Part shown: in pieces, positions 1 through 9,800 of the stretch
Layout: every line of letters starts with the position of its first letter
How positions within the stretch are numbered: position 1 is the first letter of the stretch
Assembly: GCA_017522515.1 (NCBI GenBank)
Contig: JAFWZH010000124.1
Location: 1 to 61,813 of the forward strand
Source: Clostridia bacterium
GTDB lineage: Bacteria > Bacillota_A > Clostridia > UBA1212 > UBA1255
DNA length: 61,813 nt
Direction: 5' to 3'
Made by a program: the position numbers and the translations under genes
The notes under the pieces: model-generated
Seen by the model: only the letters and a program-made list of their open reading frames with translations
Databases searched by the model: none
What the model was told of the DNA's origin: nothing

Positions 1-917
1 AGATGGACGGTGCTATTCTTCTCGTTTCAGGTCCTGATGGCCCGCAAGCTCAGACAAGAGAGCACATCCTTCTTGCTCGTCAGGTAGGCGTTCCTTACAT
101 CGTTGTATTCATGAACAAATGTGACATGATCGACGAAGGCGACGAAGAACTCCTCGACCTCGCTGAGATGGAAATCAGAGAGCTCCTCAGCTCATATGAG
201 TTCCCCGGAGATGAGATTCCGATCATCAGAGGTTCAGCTCTTACAGCTCTCCAATGTGCTAGCTCAGATTCAAGCGCTCCTGAGTACGCTTGCATCAAAG
301 AGCTCATGGATGCTGTTGACAGCTACATTCCTACACCTGAGAGACCTACAGATAAGCCTTTCCTTATGCCTGTTGAGGACGTATTCACAATCACAGGTCG
401 TGGTACAGTTGCTACTGGTCGTCTTGAGAGAGGTGTAATCAAAGTTGGTGATCCTGCAGAGATCGTTGGTCTCAGCGATGAGAAGTTGAACACAGTTGTA
501 ACAGGTGTTGAGATGTTCCGTAAACAACTCGATCAAGCTGAAGCAGGCGACAACATCGGTGTACTCTTAAGAGGTATCCAGAGAACAGAAATCGAAAGAG
601 GACAGGTTCTTGTTAAACCCGGTACAATTCAACCTCATACACACTTCAAAGGTCAAGTTTACGTATTGACTAAGGATGAGGGTGGACGTCACTCACCATT
701 CTTCAGCAATTACAGACCTCAGTTCTACTTCAGAACAACAGACGTTACAGGTGTTATCCAACTTCCTGAGGGAGTAGAAATGGTAATGCCCGGCGATAAC
801 ATCGAGATGGAAGTTAAACTTATCACTCCTATCGCTATGGAAGAAGGTCTCCGTTTCGCTATCCGTGAAGGTGGTAGAACAGTTGGTGCCGGCGCTGTTG
901 CTAAAATTATTGAATAA
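1..917 (+). CDS. tuf: Elongation factor Tu, 3' part (5' end outside window)
   Basis: GTPase that delivers aminoacyl-tRNA to the ribosome in the cytoplasm. The window starts inside the gene, so the P-loop and switch I region are missing; the ATG at 3 is an internal Met. Visible are the G-domain NKCDM motif (guanine specificity), the SAL motif (in GSALTAL), the domain 2 stretch [11 protein letters not shown], and the domain 3 C-terminus ending AGAVAKIIE. About 304 of the usual ~397 residues are present. The segment after GSALTAL ([11 protein letters not shown]) is close to the usual length. A strong terminator follows 30 bp downstream, so tuf ends its transcription unit. Identity is certain; whether a second tuf exists cannot be seen. 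Confidence 0.98.
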   Translation, partial: MDGAILLVSGPDGPQAQTREHILLARQVGVPYIVVFMNKCDMIDEGDEELLDLAEMEIRELLSSYEFPGDEIPIIRGSALTALQCASSDSSAPEYACIKELMDAVDSYIPTPERPTDKPFLMPVEDVFTITGRGTVATGRLERGVIKVGDPAEIVGLSDEKLNTVVTGVEMFRKQLDQAEAGDNIGVLLRGIQRTEIERGQVLVKPGTIQPHTHFKGQVYVLTKDEGGRHSPFFSNYRPQFYFRTTDVTGVIQLPEGVEMVMPGDNIEMEVKLITPIAMEEGLRFAIREGGRTVGAGAVAKIIE

Positions 918-948
918 TATTAAATAATATTACTAGATAATAAAAAAT

Positions 949-990
949 GCCCTTGAATTATCGATTGATAATTTCAAGGGCTTTTTTGTT
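949..990 (+). terminator. Rho-independent terminator of tuf
   Basis: Stem of 14-15 bp (GCCCTTGAATTATC at 949-962 with GATAATTTCAAGGGC at 967-981, one bulge), four-base loop, then TTTTTTGTT. It also precedes the convergent abrB-like gene on the minus strand. Confidence 0.93.
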
Positions 991-1036
991 GCCTTGAGCG
1001 AAAAGACAACAGAGGGAGAACAGTTGGGGGAAACTA

Positions 1037-1297
1037 TTAAACTGCGTTCTTTTTTATATATTTTTGCATCCTCATGATGCATTCCGGACAAATATTAATG
1101 CCCTTGTATGTTGTTACATTTGTGGCGTTACCGCAAAAAATACATGAAGGCTCATATTTTCTTAATATGAGTGTGTTATCTTGAGAAAATATTTCTATTG
1201 CATCGCGATTTGAAATATTCAACACCTTTCTTAACTCCATTGGAATTACTATGCGTCCTAATTTGTCTACTCTTCTTACAATTCCTGTTGATTTCAT
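1037..1297 (-). CDS. AbrB-family transcriptional regulator with C-terminal zinc-ribbon-like cysteines
   Basis: Small (86 residue) DNA-binding regulator of the AbrB/SpoVT swapped-hairpin family. Residues 1-48 match the AbrB N-terminal domain: MKSTGIVRRVDKLGRIVIP is nearly the B. subtilis AbrB start. Residues about 52-76 carry CIFC and CPEC pairs, predicting a bound metal in place of the usual AbrB C-terminal multimerisation domain. In Bacillus, AbrB controls transition-state and sporulation genes; here the target is unknown, but the gene is divergent from spmAB with about 190 bp between the starts. Start chosen by the strong AAGGAGG site at 1304-1310. It converges on tuf across the tuf terminator. 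Confidence 0.88.
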   Translation of the reverse strand: MKSTGIVRRVDKLGRIVIPMELRKVLNISNRDAIEIFSQDNTLILRKYEPSCIFCGNATNVTTYKGINICPECIMRMQKYIKKNAV

Positions 1298-1427
1298 TTT
1301 TTTACCTCCTTATATAGAAAAAACATTCAACTGAATGTGTCGGAATATTAACAAAATTGTTGAATAATGTCAAATATATGGGAAATATTTCCCGGTGTAT
1401 ATGTAAAAATATGGAAAATTTACAAGT

Positions 1428-1456
1428 GCATAAAATCTAATAGAATAACATATATT
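1428..1456 (+). promoter_or_regulatory. Possible sporulation-sigma promoter of spmAB
   Basis: GCATA (1428-1432), 16 bp, CATATATT (1449-1456) resembles SigE/SigG promoters rather than SigA. It lies 33 bp before the spmA start, and spmAB are mother-cell genes in Bacillus. Inferred from sequence resemblance only. Confidence 0.35.
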
Positions 1457-1488
1457 TAAGAAGATGTTTTCGTCAAGAGGAGAGAAAA

Positions 1489-2055
1489 ATGCTTAATATT
1501 ATATGGGCTATGCTTATGTTAATTGGTATTGTAGGCGGAATTGTTTTGGGCAAAACAGAAATAATTATGAATAGTATTATTACGTCTGCCGGAGATGCGG
1601 TAAAATTTGCAGTGGGACTTATTGGCATTGTTTCTTTCTGGTGCGGAATTATTAAAATACTTGAAGATGCGGGGGTTGTAAAATGGTTTTCCGGAATTGT
1701 AAAACCGGTAATAACACGTCTTTTTCCATCTGCGAAAATAAATGAGAAGGCACAAAATGCAATTATTACAAATTTTGCTGCAAATTTTTTTGGATTAGGA
1801 AATGGTGCCACACCATCGGGAATAGAGGCCGTTGCTGAACTGCAAAAGAATATAAAAGATGTTTGCTTATTTCTTGTAATAAATTCTGCAGGAATTCAAT
1901 TGATTCCAACTACAGTTATCGCAATGCGAGCAGAAATGGGGTCTTCTGCCCCGGCTGACATTATTCTACCAACATGGATAGTTTCTGTAATTTCTATGAT
2001 TTCAGCTTTAATTGTATTTGCAGTTTGGAACAAAGTAGTTTATCGAAAAGAGTGA
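1489..2055 (+). CDS. spmA: Spore maturation protein A
   Basis: Integral membrane protein of the nucleoside-recognition (Gate) fold, needed with SpmB for core dehydration and heat resistance of spores in Bacillus and Clostridium. The 188 residues give about four to five hydrophobic segments, with the family stretch FAANFFGLGNGATPSGI near residues 97-113 and a C-terminal helix before the charged tail VVYRKE. A good AGAGGAGAG site precedes the ATG. spmB follows five bases after the stop, so the two are co-translated. Presence of this pair is direct evidence that the organism, or a recent ancestor, makes endospores. Confidence 0.95.
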   Translation: MLNIIWAMLMLIGIVGGIVLGKTEIIMNSIITSAGDAVKFAVGLIGIVSFWCGIIKILEDAGVVKWFSGIVKPVITRLFPSAKINEKAQNAIITNFAANFFGLGNGATPSGIEAVAELQKNIKDVCLFLVINSAGIQLIPTTVIAMRAEMGSSAPADIILPTWIVSVISMISALIVFAVWNKVVYRKE

Positions 2056-2060
2056 GAAGC

Positions 2061-2564
2061 ATGATATACATATTGCCTATATTGATCTTGATGATAATTA
2101 TTGTTGGTTTTATAAAAGGTGTTCCGTGTTTTGACAGTTTTGTCAAAGGCGCAAAAGATGGTTCGGTAACAATTTTGAAATTGATCCCATCATTAATAGG
2201 TTTGATAGTAGCAATAGGAGTTTTCAGAGATTCGGGAATATTGGAGTTAGCAGTGGATTTTGCATCGCCTTTTCTTGAAAAAATAGGAATAAATGGAGAT
2301 GTTTTTCCTCTCATCCTTATAAGACCTGTCTCAGGCAGTGCTTCTTTAGCGACTTTGAGAGAAATAATAACAAAATGCGGAGCTGATTCTTATGCGGCTC
2401 GAACTGCTTGTGTAATGATGGGATCAACCGAAACAATATTTTACACTATGGCAGTATATACAGAAAAAACAAAAATAAAAAAATTGCCGGGAGTCCTTCC
2501 GGCAGCATTAACAGCAAATTTTATTTCAGCAATATCAGCAGGAATTGTATGTATGTTTTGTTAG
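2061..2564 (+). CDS. spmB: Spore maturation protein B
   Basis: Partner of SpmA; membrane protein of 167 residues with the nucleoside-recognition domain (RPVSGSASLATL at about 90-101 and CVMMGSTETIFYT at about 117-129 are family hallmarks). A longer frame is open from 1974 but runs through the spmA coding sequence; the ATG at 2061, just after the spmA stop, gives the normal SpmB N-terminus (MIYILPILILMII). It overlaps the end of the convergent gene by four bases (2561-2564), with no terminator visible between them. Confidence 0.95.
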   Translation: MIYILPILILMIIIVGFIKGVPCFDSFVKGAKDGSVTILKLIPSLIGLIVAIGVFRDSGILELAVDFASPFLEKIGINGDVFPLILIRPVSGSASLATLREIITKCGADSYAARTACVMMGSTETIFYTMAVYTEKTKIKKLPGVLPAALTANFISAISAGIVCMFC

Positions 2565-3436
2565 CTGTTTTTAAGAACAGCCTTTACGGGATATCCTGTT
2601 TCCTTATCAAAGTAATATAGCCAATATCCGTTGTAATTACCTGTATTGGATTTATTTGGCTTTTTTTGGGCTGTAATCCAACGAGCATACATGCGAATGG
2701 ACGGTGTGGATTTTCTTCGGTTCCGAACATTCCAACCGGGCAGGCCTATAATTATAAAAAATCTGCCACTTAATGGGTCGATGTATTCACCTCGTATAAT
2801 GTGTCCTGTTACACGAAGTGCGTAAAAAGAAGTTTTAGTAAAAGTATCAGACGAAAAAGCAGCATTGTAGTTATTAATTTTTCCAAACATTTCCGGATGT
2901 ATTTCCAACGTACGGAATATTCTTTCCAGCTCGCCTTGGCTTTTGGCATAATGTATAAACCATTTATAAGCGGGATTTGTTGTGTTGAAAGGATCAAAGG
3001 ATTCTCCGAAAGTATTTGCGGAAGGAGCATCTTTGACTATAATGGTTTCAGAAACCTTTTCCTGTATGAGAGAATATATCAAAGTTCTGCCGCCGGCAGT
3101 AACAATTATGAATTGGTTGTCTCCTTCTGAAAGCGCATGTGGAACAGTTAGTGAAGTGTCTAAAAATAAATGATGTTTAGAAGTCAGAGAAAAACGACCA
3201 ATAAATATTGAAGTGTTCGTAATGTATGTGACCGGACTTATGTAAAGTTCAATTGGAGTACGCCCATTGGCAACAGTTAGAAGTTTAGCTTTGTTTAGAC
3301 TGCATTGTATAGAAAAAGATTGCTGATTGGACGAAAATGTTATTGAAACATATCCCAAAGATTTATCGGCTTCTTGCTTATTGACTTTTGTTTTATCTGT
3401 GTAAGCAGGTAAAAAGAAGTAGTATCCATCTTTCAT
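2561..3436 (-). CDS. Unrecognised 291-residue cytoplasmic protein
   Basis: No family recognised. There is no signal peptide and no membrane helix. The N-terminal ~110 residues are rich in alternating beta-type sequence; the middle (about 140-200) is helical and polar; the C-terminus is aromatic and basic with GYWLYYFDKETGYPV at about 271-285. A good AGGAG site lies 9-10 bases before the ATG. Base composition is like its neighbours, so no sign of recent transfer. It is convergent with spmB and divergent from the secreted protein at 3574. A spore- or envelope-related role would be guesswork from position only. Confidence 0.75.
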   Translation of the reverse strand: MKDGYYFFLPAYTDKTKVNKQEADKSLGYVSITFSSNQQSFSIQCSLNKAKLLTVANGRTPIELYISPVTYITNTSIFIGRFSLTSKHHLFLDTSLTVPHALSEGDNQFIIVTAGGRTLIYSLIQEKVSETIIVKDAPSANTFGESFDPFNTTNPAYKWFIHYAKSQGELERIFRTLEIHPEMFGKINNYNAAFSSDTFTKTSFYALRVTGHIIRGEYIDPLSGRFFIIIGLPGWNVRNRRKSTPSIRMYARWITAQKKPNKSNTGNYNGYWLYYFDKETGYPVKAVLKNS

Positions 3437-3495
3437 AAATATTTTCTCCTATTGTTTTATTATAAATATATGCATTAAAAAGAAAAAAATTACAA

Positions 3496-3524
3496 TTGAC
3501 ATATCTGATTATTTGAAATATACT
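3496..3524 (+). promoter_or_regulatory. Consensus SigA promoter of the secreted protein
   Basis: TTGACA (3496-3501), 17 bp, TATACT (3519-3524), 49 bp before the start codon at 3574. Confidence 0.8.
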
Positions 3525-3573
3525 GTACTGCAATTAATGTTATATGATTTTATAGAATTAGGAGGAGGCAAAA

Positions 3574-4332
3574 ATGAAAAAATTAGTTGCTTTAATGATC
3601 ATGGTTGTACTTATTTTAAGTGCAAGTGTTGTTCCGGCTTTCGCAGCAGAACCGGGATGGTTTTGGGATTTAGGTAGTGCAGAGCAAGGCGCAGATGAAG
3701 GTCTTACAATACCTACTGTTTCTACAATTAAAGTAGAGGATGAATATGTTACTTTAACTGATAAGAGCGGAGACGGATATATTTATCCAGGTACATCATC
3801 AGCCAGCGCTCATGCAGGAGATATTACAAGTGCAGGATTAGATCCGATTGATTGTAATACTCTCAAGGTAGTTGTTGCAAAAATGAGAATTGTAACTCCT
3901 GCAGACAATATGAGACTTCAGATTCTTATCAAAAACGGAGCTGCTTGTGCCACAGGAGATATTGATGCAGAGAATACTGACTGGCAGTATGTAATTGCTG
4001 ACGGATCATCATTAGACAAGTGGGTAGACGAAGTAAAATGGTTTAGAATTGATCCTGTAAACGCAAACGGTGCGGTAGTTGATGTTGACTGGGTAGCTAT
4101 GTTTAAAACTGTGGAAGAAGCTCAGGCATATATTTCCGCAGGTGAGGGCGATACAGATAATGATGTTGACACAGACACAGATAAAGATACAAATACAGAC
4201 ACAGATAAAGAACAAACAAAGCCACAGGATCCCAACAATAATCCTAACTCAGGCGATGTAAGTGTTGTTTTCTTGTTTGCAATTGCTGCTTTGGTATTGA
4301 CTGTAGTTGCTAAAAAGAAGATTTTTGCATAA
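3574..4332 (+). CDS. Secreted protein with C-terminal membrane or wall anchor (NPNSGD motif)
   Basis: 252 residues. Signal peptide at 1-25 (KK, hydrophobic core, VPAFA-A). The mature domain (about 26-190) is beta-rich and unrecognised; it may be a carbohydrate-binding or concanavalin-like fold, but this is not shown. Residues about 193-215 are a low-complexity Asp/Thr linker made of DTDTDK/DTNTDTDK repeats. The C-terminus is NPNSGDVS, a hydrophobic helix of about 18 residues, then AKKKIFA. This has the layout of sortase-sorted or tail-anchored surface proteins of Clostridia (NP-x-TG-like), but the motif is degenerate and no sortase is in the window. Its own promoter and terminator make it a single-gene unit. 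Confidence 0.85.
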   Translation: MKKLVALMIMVVLILSASVVPAFAAEPGWFWDLGSAEQGADEGLTIPTVSTIKVEDEYVTLTDKSGDGYIYPGTSSASAHAGDITSAGLDPIDCNTLKVVVAKMRIVTPADNMRLQILIKNGAACATGDIDAENTDWQYVIADGSSLDKWVDEVKWFRIDPVNANGAVVDVDWVAMFKTVEEAQAYISAGEGDTDNDVDTDTDKDTNTDTDKEQTKPQDPNNNPNSGDVSVVFLFAIAALVLTVVAKKKIFA

Positions 4333-4358
4333 TCTGTTAAAATAGCGTGTTTTTAAAA

Positions 4359-4387
4359 GACAGTTTCCCGCGAAACTGTCTTTTTTT
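4359..4387 (+). terminator. Rho-independent terminator
   Basis: Nine-base perfect stem GACAGTTTC/GAAACTGTC with CCGC loop, then seven T. Confidence 0.93.
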
Positions 4388-4389
4388 AA

Positions 4390-4418
4390 TTGAATTTTAA
4401 AAGCTGAGGGTGTATAAT
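4390..4418 (+). promoter_or_regulatory. SigA promoter of rpiB
   Basis: TTGAAT (4390-4395), 17 bp, TATAAT (4413-4418). Transcription would begin near 4425, which excludes the upstream in-frame start at 4410. Confidence 0.75.
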
Positions 4419-4487
4419 AATAAATTGGAAAGAAGTGTAAAGCTTCTGTATAAGACAGAAAAAATAATAGGAGGCTTGAAGAGAGAA

Positions 4488-4928
4488 ATGTACGCAATAG
4501 GAAACGATCACAGTGCGGTGGCACTTAAAGAGGTTATAAAAGCACATCTCGAATCAAAGGGAATAGAAGTTAAGGATTTTGGAACAGAATCTACAACTGC
4601 CAGCAATTATGCAGCAAAGGCAGAAGAGGTGGCTAACGCTGTTGCTTCGGGAGAGTGTGAAAGAGGTATACTTATATGCGGTACGGGAATTGGTATTTCC
4701 ATTGCTGCAAATAAGGTTAACGGTATACGAGCCGCAGTTTGCTCAGAACCTTTTTCGGCAAAGCTTTCTAAGATTCATAACAATTCAAACATTCTTTGTT
4801 TTGGCGCTCGTGTTGTTGGTACAGAGCTTGCCAAAATGATTGTTGATGAGTGGGTAAATGCTGAATTTGAAGGCGGCAGACATCAAGTTAGACTTGATAC
4901 CATTACAGAGATAGAAGGTAGAAATTAA
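4488..4928 (+). CDS. rpiB: Ribose-5-phosphate isomerase B
   Basis: Interconverts ribose 5-phosphate and ribulose 5-phosphate in the pentose phosphate pathway (RpiB/LacAB family). The start MYAIGNDHS matches the family N-terminus; the catalytic Cys is in ICGTGIGISIAANK (about residues 64-77), followed by GIRAA and the conserved HNNSNILCFGAR. 146 residues, normal length. An upstream in-frame codon at 4410 is rejected because it would precede the predicted transcription start; the ATG at 4488 has AGGAGG at 4469-4474. The split transketolase lies immediately downstream, making a pentose phosphate cluster. Confidence 0.94.
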   Translation: MYAIGNDHSAVALKEVIKAHLESKGIEVKDFGTESTTASNYAAKAEEVANAVASGECERGILICGTGIGISIAANKVNGIRAAVCSEPFSAKLSKIHNNSNILCFGARVVGTELAKMIVDEWVNAEFEGGRHQVRLDTITEIEGRN

Positions 4929-5015
4929 TTTATACTTATGTTAATGATTGCTTCGGCAGTTTATTATAATTTATGCTATATTTAAATAATTTTATGATAT
5001 GGAGGAGATTACATC

Positions 5016-5876
5016 ATGGACAAGCGCACAAAGCTTGATTTACAGAAAAAAGCTACTCAAATCAGAAAATACATTATAGAAGAAGTATTTTCTGCAAAGT
5101 CCGGACATCCGGGCGGATCACTCTCATGTACGGATATTTTTACTACGCTGTACTTTGCTGAAATGAGAGTTGATACAAAGAATCCTAAGGATCCTAACAG
5201 AGACAGATTCGTTCTTTCAAAGGGTCACTGTGCACCTGCACTTTACGCAACACTTGCGGTAAAGGGCTTCTTCCCTGAGGAAGATTTATACACATTCCGT
5301 AAGGTAGACAGCTATTTAGAAGGACATCCCAATATGACTTATGTTCCCGGCGTTGATATGTCAACAGGTTCTTTGGGTCAGGGAATTTCTACTGCTGTAG
5401 GTATGGCTCTTGCAGGAAAAATTGATAAAAAAGATTACAGAGTATACTCAATTCTCGGCGATGGAGAAATTGAAGAAGGTCAGGTTTGGGAGGCTGCTAT
5501 GGCAGGCGCTCATTATAAACTTGATAACCTTACAGCTTTTGTTGATTATAATGGACTCCAAATTGACGGTAATATTACAGACGTTATGAATCCGGAGCCG
5601 ATTGCAGACAAATTTGCAGCTTTCGGTTGGAATGTTATTTCCGTAGACGGACACGATCATGAGCAAATTAAAAATGCAATCGAAACAGCTAAAACAGTAA
5701 AAGGCAAGCCTACAATGGTTGTTTGTCACTGTGTAAAGGGTAAGGGAGTTTCCTTCATGGAGAATAATTATGCATGGCATGGTACAGCACCTAATCAGGA
5801 GCAGAGAGATCAGGCTATTTCAGAGCTTGATGCCCTTATGGCTAAAATCGACAAAGAAATCGCAGAGGAGGCTTGA
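5016..5876 (+). CDS. Transketolase, N-terminal (TPP-binding) subunit
   Basis: With the next gene forms a two-subunit transketolase, as is common in Clostridia and archaea, moving two-carbon units between ketoses and aldoses. 286 residues. HPGGSLSCTDI (about 31-41) and the TPP/Mg motif GDGEIEEGQVWEA (about 149-161) are present, with SKGH at about 68-71 and the C-terminal KGKGVSFMEN. A strong GGAGGAG site precedes the ATG. A possible -10 (TATAAT at 4965-4970) lies upstream, without a clear -35. The stop is six bases before the start of the second subunit. Confidence 0.95.
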   Translation: MDKRTKLDLQKKATQIRKYIIEEVFSAKSGHPGGSLSCTDIFTTLYFAEMRVDTKNPKDPNRDRFVLSKGHCAPALYATLAVKGFFPEEDLYTFRKVDSYLEGHPNMTYVPGVDMSTGSLGQGISTAVGMALAGKIDKKDYRVYSILGDGEIEEGQVWEAAMAGAHYKLDNLTAFVDYNGLQIDGNITDVMNPEPIADKFAAFGWNVISVDGHDHEQIKNAIETAKTVKGKPTMVVCHCVKGKGVSFMENNYAWHGTAPNQEQRDQAISELDALMAKIDKEIAEEA

Positions 5877-5881
5877 AAATA

Positions 5882-6817
5882 ATGGGTAAAGTAGCAACTA
5901 GAGAAGCTTACGGTAAAGCATTGGCAGAGTTTGGTGCAGACGAGAGAATTATTGTTCTTGACGCCGACTTGTCAAAATCAACAAAAACAGATACATTTAA
6001 AAAAGTATATCCTGAGAGACATTTCAATATGGGTATTGCAGAAGGCAATATGATGAGCGTTGCAGCAGGCCTTGCTTCAACAGGCAAAATTGTTTTCGCC
6101 AGCACATTTGCTATTTTTGCGGCTGAACGTGCATGCGAGCAGATTCGTAACGCTATATGCTATCCGAAACTTAACGTAAAAGTTTGCGCAACACACGCAG
6201 GTCTTACAGTTGGTGAAGATGGTGCATCACATCAGTGTATTGAGGATCTTGCTGTAATGAGAGCACTTCCCAATATGTTGGTACTCAGTCCTTGCGATGA
6301 GATTGAGACAAAGCTTGCCATTAAAGCAGCTATCGAGCATGATGGTCCTGTATACGTTCGTCTCGGAAGACTTGGTGTAGAGGCTGTACATGATCCCGAA
6401 ACATTCAAATTTGAAGTTGGTAAGGGTGTAGAGATTAAAGAAGGTACAGATCTTACAATCGTAGCAACAGGTCTTATGGTACAGGAGTCCTTGAAGGCTG
6501 CTGAAATCCTTGCTGAAAAAGGCGTTAATGCAAGAGTTATCGATATGCATACAATTAAGCCTATAGATACAGAAATTCTTGTAAAAGCTGCTAAAGAAAC
6601 AGGTTTTATTGTGACTGTTGAAGAGCATAATATATCAGGTGGTTTAGGTGGCGCAGTTTGTGAGGCTCTTTCACAGAACTATCCTTGCAAAGTTAAAATG
6701 ATTGGTGTTGAGGAGAAATTCGGTAAGTCAGGAACTCCTGCAGCACTTCTCGAAAAATACGGCCTGAACGCAGAAGCAATTGCAGAGAAAATTCTCGCAG
6801 CTAAGGAGGCAAAATAA
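5882..6817 (+). CDS. Transketolase, C-terminal (pyrimidine-binding) subunit
   Basis: Second half of the split transketolase: Pyr domain plus C-terminal domain. 311 residues from the ATG at 5882, which sits 10 bases after GAGGAGG; a TTG at 5873 is in frame but overlaps the upstream stop and lacks spacing. Landmarks are the catalytic Glu in FNMGIAEGNMM (about 50-60), FASTFAIFA, and VRLGR (about 155-160). The C-terminal domain has TVEEHNISGGLGG. PFOR starts two bases after its stop, so pentose metabolism and pyruvate oxidation are translated from one message. Confidence 0.95.
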   Translation: MGKVATREAYGKALAEFGADERIIVLDADLSKSTKTDTFKKVYPERHFNMGIAEGNMMSVAAGLASTGKIVFASTFAIFAAERACEQIRNAICYPKLNVKVCATHAGLTVGEDGASHQCIEDLAVMRALPNMLVLSPCDEIETKLAIKAAIEHDGPVYVRLGRLGVEAVHDPETFKFEVGKGVEIKEGTDLTIVATGLMVQESLKAAEILAEKGVNARVIDMHTIKPIDTEILVKAAKETGFIVTVEEHNISGGLGGAVCEALSQNYPCKVKMIGVEEKFGKSGTPAALLEKYGLNAEAIAEKILAAKEAK

Positions 6818-6819
6818 TT

Positions 6820-9800
6820 ATGGCAAGAAAAAAGATTTCAATGGACGGTAATACAGCTGCCGCTCACGTGAGTTATGCATTCACTGAGGTAGCAAGTATT
6901 TATCCTATTACACCGTCCAGCGTTATGGCTGAATTAACTGACTCTTGGTCAGCAACAGGCCTTAAGAATATTTTTGGCGACAATGTAAGAGTTATGGAGA
7001 TGCAATCTGAGGCAGGTGCCGCAGGTACAGTACACGGAAGCTTGGCTGCCGGAGCTCTTACAACAACTTACACAGCATCACAAGGTTTGCTCTTGATGAT
7101 CCCTAATATGTACAAAATTGCGGGCGAACTTCTTCCTTGCGTTATTCATGTTTCAGCAAGATGTGTTGCTTCACATGCTTTGAACATCTTCGGTGATCAT
7201 TCAGACGTATATGCATGCCGTCAGACAGGCTTTGCCATGATGGCTTGTACAAATCCTCAGGAAGTTATGGATTTGGGTGCAGTTGTTCATCTTTCTACAA
7301 TTAAAGGACGCGTGCCTTTTGTTAACTTCTTTGATGGTTTCCGTACATCTCATGAGATTTCAAAGATTGAAGCATGGGATTATGATGACCTTAAAGAAAT
7401 GATTGACCAGGATGCGTTGACAGCATTCCGTAAAAGAGCTCTTAACCCTGAGCACCCCGTACTCAGAGGCAGTGCAGAAAACGGAGATATATTCTTCCAG
7501 CACAGAGAAGCTTGCAATAAATATTATGATGAGCTTCCTGCTATCGTTGAAGATTATATGGATAAAGTTAATGCTAAAATCGGTACAGATTATAAGCTCT
7601 TTAACTATTATGGTGCTCCTGATGCAGACAGAGTTATCATCGCAATGGGTTCAATTTGCGATGTAGCAGAAGAAGTAATAGATTATATGCTTGCTCAAGG
7701 CGAGAAGGTTGGTCTTGTTAAAGTTCGTCTTTACAGACCGTTCTGCGCAGACAAGCTTGTTGAAGCTATTCCTGCAACTGCAAAGAAAATCGCAGTTCTC
7801 GACAGAACAAAAGAGCCCGGTTCTTTGGGTGAGCCTTTGTATTTGGATGTTGTTACAGCACTTGCAACAAAAGGTGTAAATGCTAAAGTTGTAGGTGGAC
7901 GTTACGGTCTCGGTTCAAAGGATACTCCGCCTCAAAGCATTTTTGCTGTATATGAGAACCTCAAAGCAGACGAGCCTAAGGCTAACTTCTCAATAGGTAT
8001 CGTTGATGACGTTACTAACCGTTCATTAGAAGAGAAAGTTGCTCCGGACACAGCTCCTGCAGGTACTATCAGTTGTAAGTTCTGGGGTCTCGGTGGCGAC
8101 GGAACAGTTGGTGCCAATAAGAACTCTATCAAAATTATCGGTGATCATACAGATAAATTTATTCAAGCTTACTTCCAGTATGACTCAAAGAAAACAGGCG
8201 GCGTAACAATTTCACACTTGCGTTTTGGTGATAAGGCTATCAAGTCTTCATATTACGTAACAAAAGCTGACTTTGTAGCTTGCCACAATCCTTCATATAT
8301 AGTTAAGGGATATAAGATTGTAAATGACGTTAAACCCGGCGGAATTTTCCTTCTTAACTGTCAATGGACACCTGAGGAAGTTGAAAAGCACCTTCCCGCA
8401 GAGGCAAAGAAATATATCGCAGAGAATGATGTTAAGTTCTATATTGTAAATGCTATTGATAAAGCAAGAGAAATCGGTATGGGTAAGAGAACAAATACAA
8501 TTCTCCAATCTGCATTCTTTGCTCTTGCAAACATTATGCCTATCGAAGAAGCTGTAGATTACATGAAGGCTGCTGCTAAGAAGTCTTACCTTAAAAAAGG
8601 TGAGGCAGTAGTTGAAATGAACTACAAAGCTATTGACGCAGGTGTAGACGCCATCGTTAAGATTGATGTTCCTGCTTCATGGAAAGATGCTAAGGCTGAA
8701 GAAAAAGTTTCCGAAGTTAAGAGTAATCGTCCTGAAATGGTTAAATTCGTTAACGAGATATTGAAACCCGTTGGTATGATGCAGGGAGACTCATTGCCTG
8801 TTTCAGTATTTGCTGATATGGCAGACGGTACTTTCCCGCAAGGTTCTTCTGCTTTCGAAAAACGTGGCGTTGCAGTAGATGTGCCCGCGTGGATTCCGGA
8901 GAACTGTATTCAATGTAACCAGTGTGCTTATGTTTGTCCTCATGCTACAATTCGTCCTTTCGCAATGAGCAAAGAAGAGGCAGATGCAGCTCCCGAATCA
9001 ACAAAGAAGGTTCAGATGAAGGGTAAAGGATGCGAGGAATACACATTCACAATGTCAATCAGTCCTCTCGATTGTATGGGATGCGGACTCTGTGTTAAAG
9101 TTTGTCCTGCTAAAGAAAAAGCTCTTAAGATGGTTCCTCAAGAGTCTCAGGCTGCTCAGCAAGATGCTTTCGATTATACAGTTGCAACTGTTACAAAGAA
9201 ACCTACATCTTTCAGCGACTTTACAGTTAAGGGAAGCCAGTTCAACCAGCCCTTGCTTGAATTCTCAGGCTCATGTGCAGGTTGTGCAGAGACATCATAT
9301 GCAAGACTTATTACACAGCTCTTTGGTGAACGTATGTATATCTCCAATGCAACAGGATGTTCTTCTATTTGGGGTGGTAGTGCTCCTGCAACTCCTTATA
9401 CAGTTAATCGTGATTCCGGTCGCGGTCCTGCTTGGGGTAACAGCTTGTTCGAGGATAACGCTGAGCATGGTCTCGGTATGTTCTTGGGACAAAAAGCAAT
9501 CAGAGACAGACTCATTGCTTGCGTTGAAAGAATTGCCGGCAAAACAGAGTGTGCTGAGCTTAAGGAACTTTGCACAGCATACCTCGATACAGTAGATGAT
9601 GGCCAGGCTAATGCAGATGCTTCTGCGAAACTCATTGCAAAACTTGAAAGTATTGATTGTGATTGCTGTGAGCGTAAGGAAATCCTTGCAAGCAAAGAAT
9701 ACCTCGCTAAGAAATCAGTTTGGATATTCGGCGGAGACGGTTGGGCTTATGATATTGGATTTGGCGGTCTTGACCATGTTATTGCTTCCGGTGAGGACGT

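Noticed and set aside
9092..9695. ORFs of 65-167 codons inside the PFOR gene on both strands
   Set aside because: Shadows produced by the strongly biased codons of PFOR, which is a full-length recognised gene.
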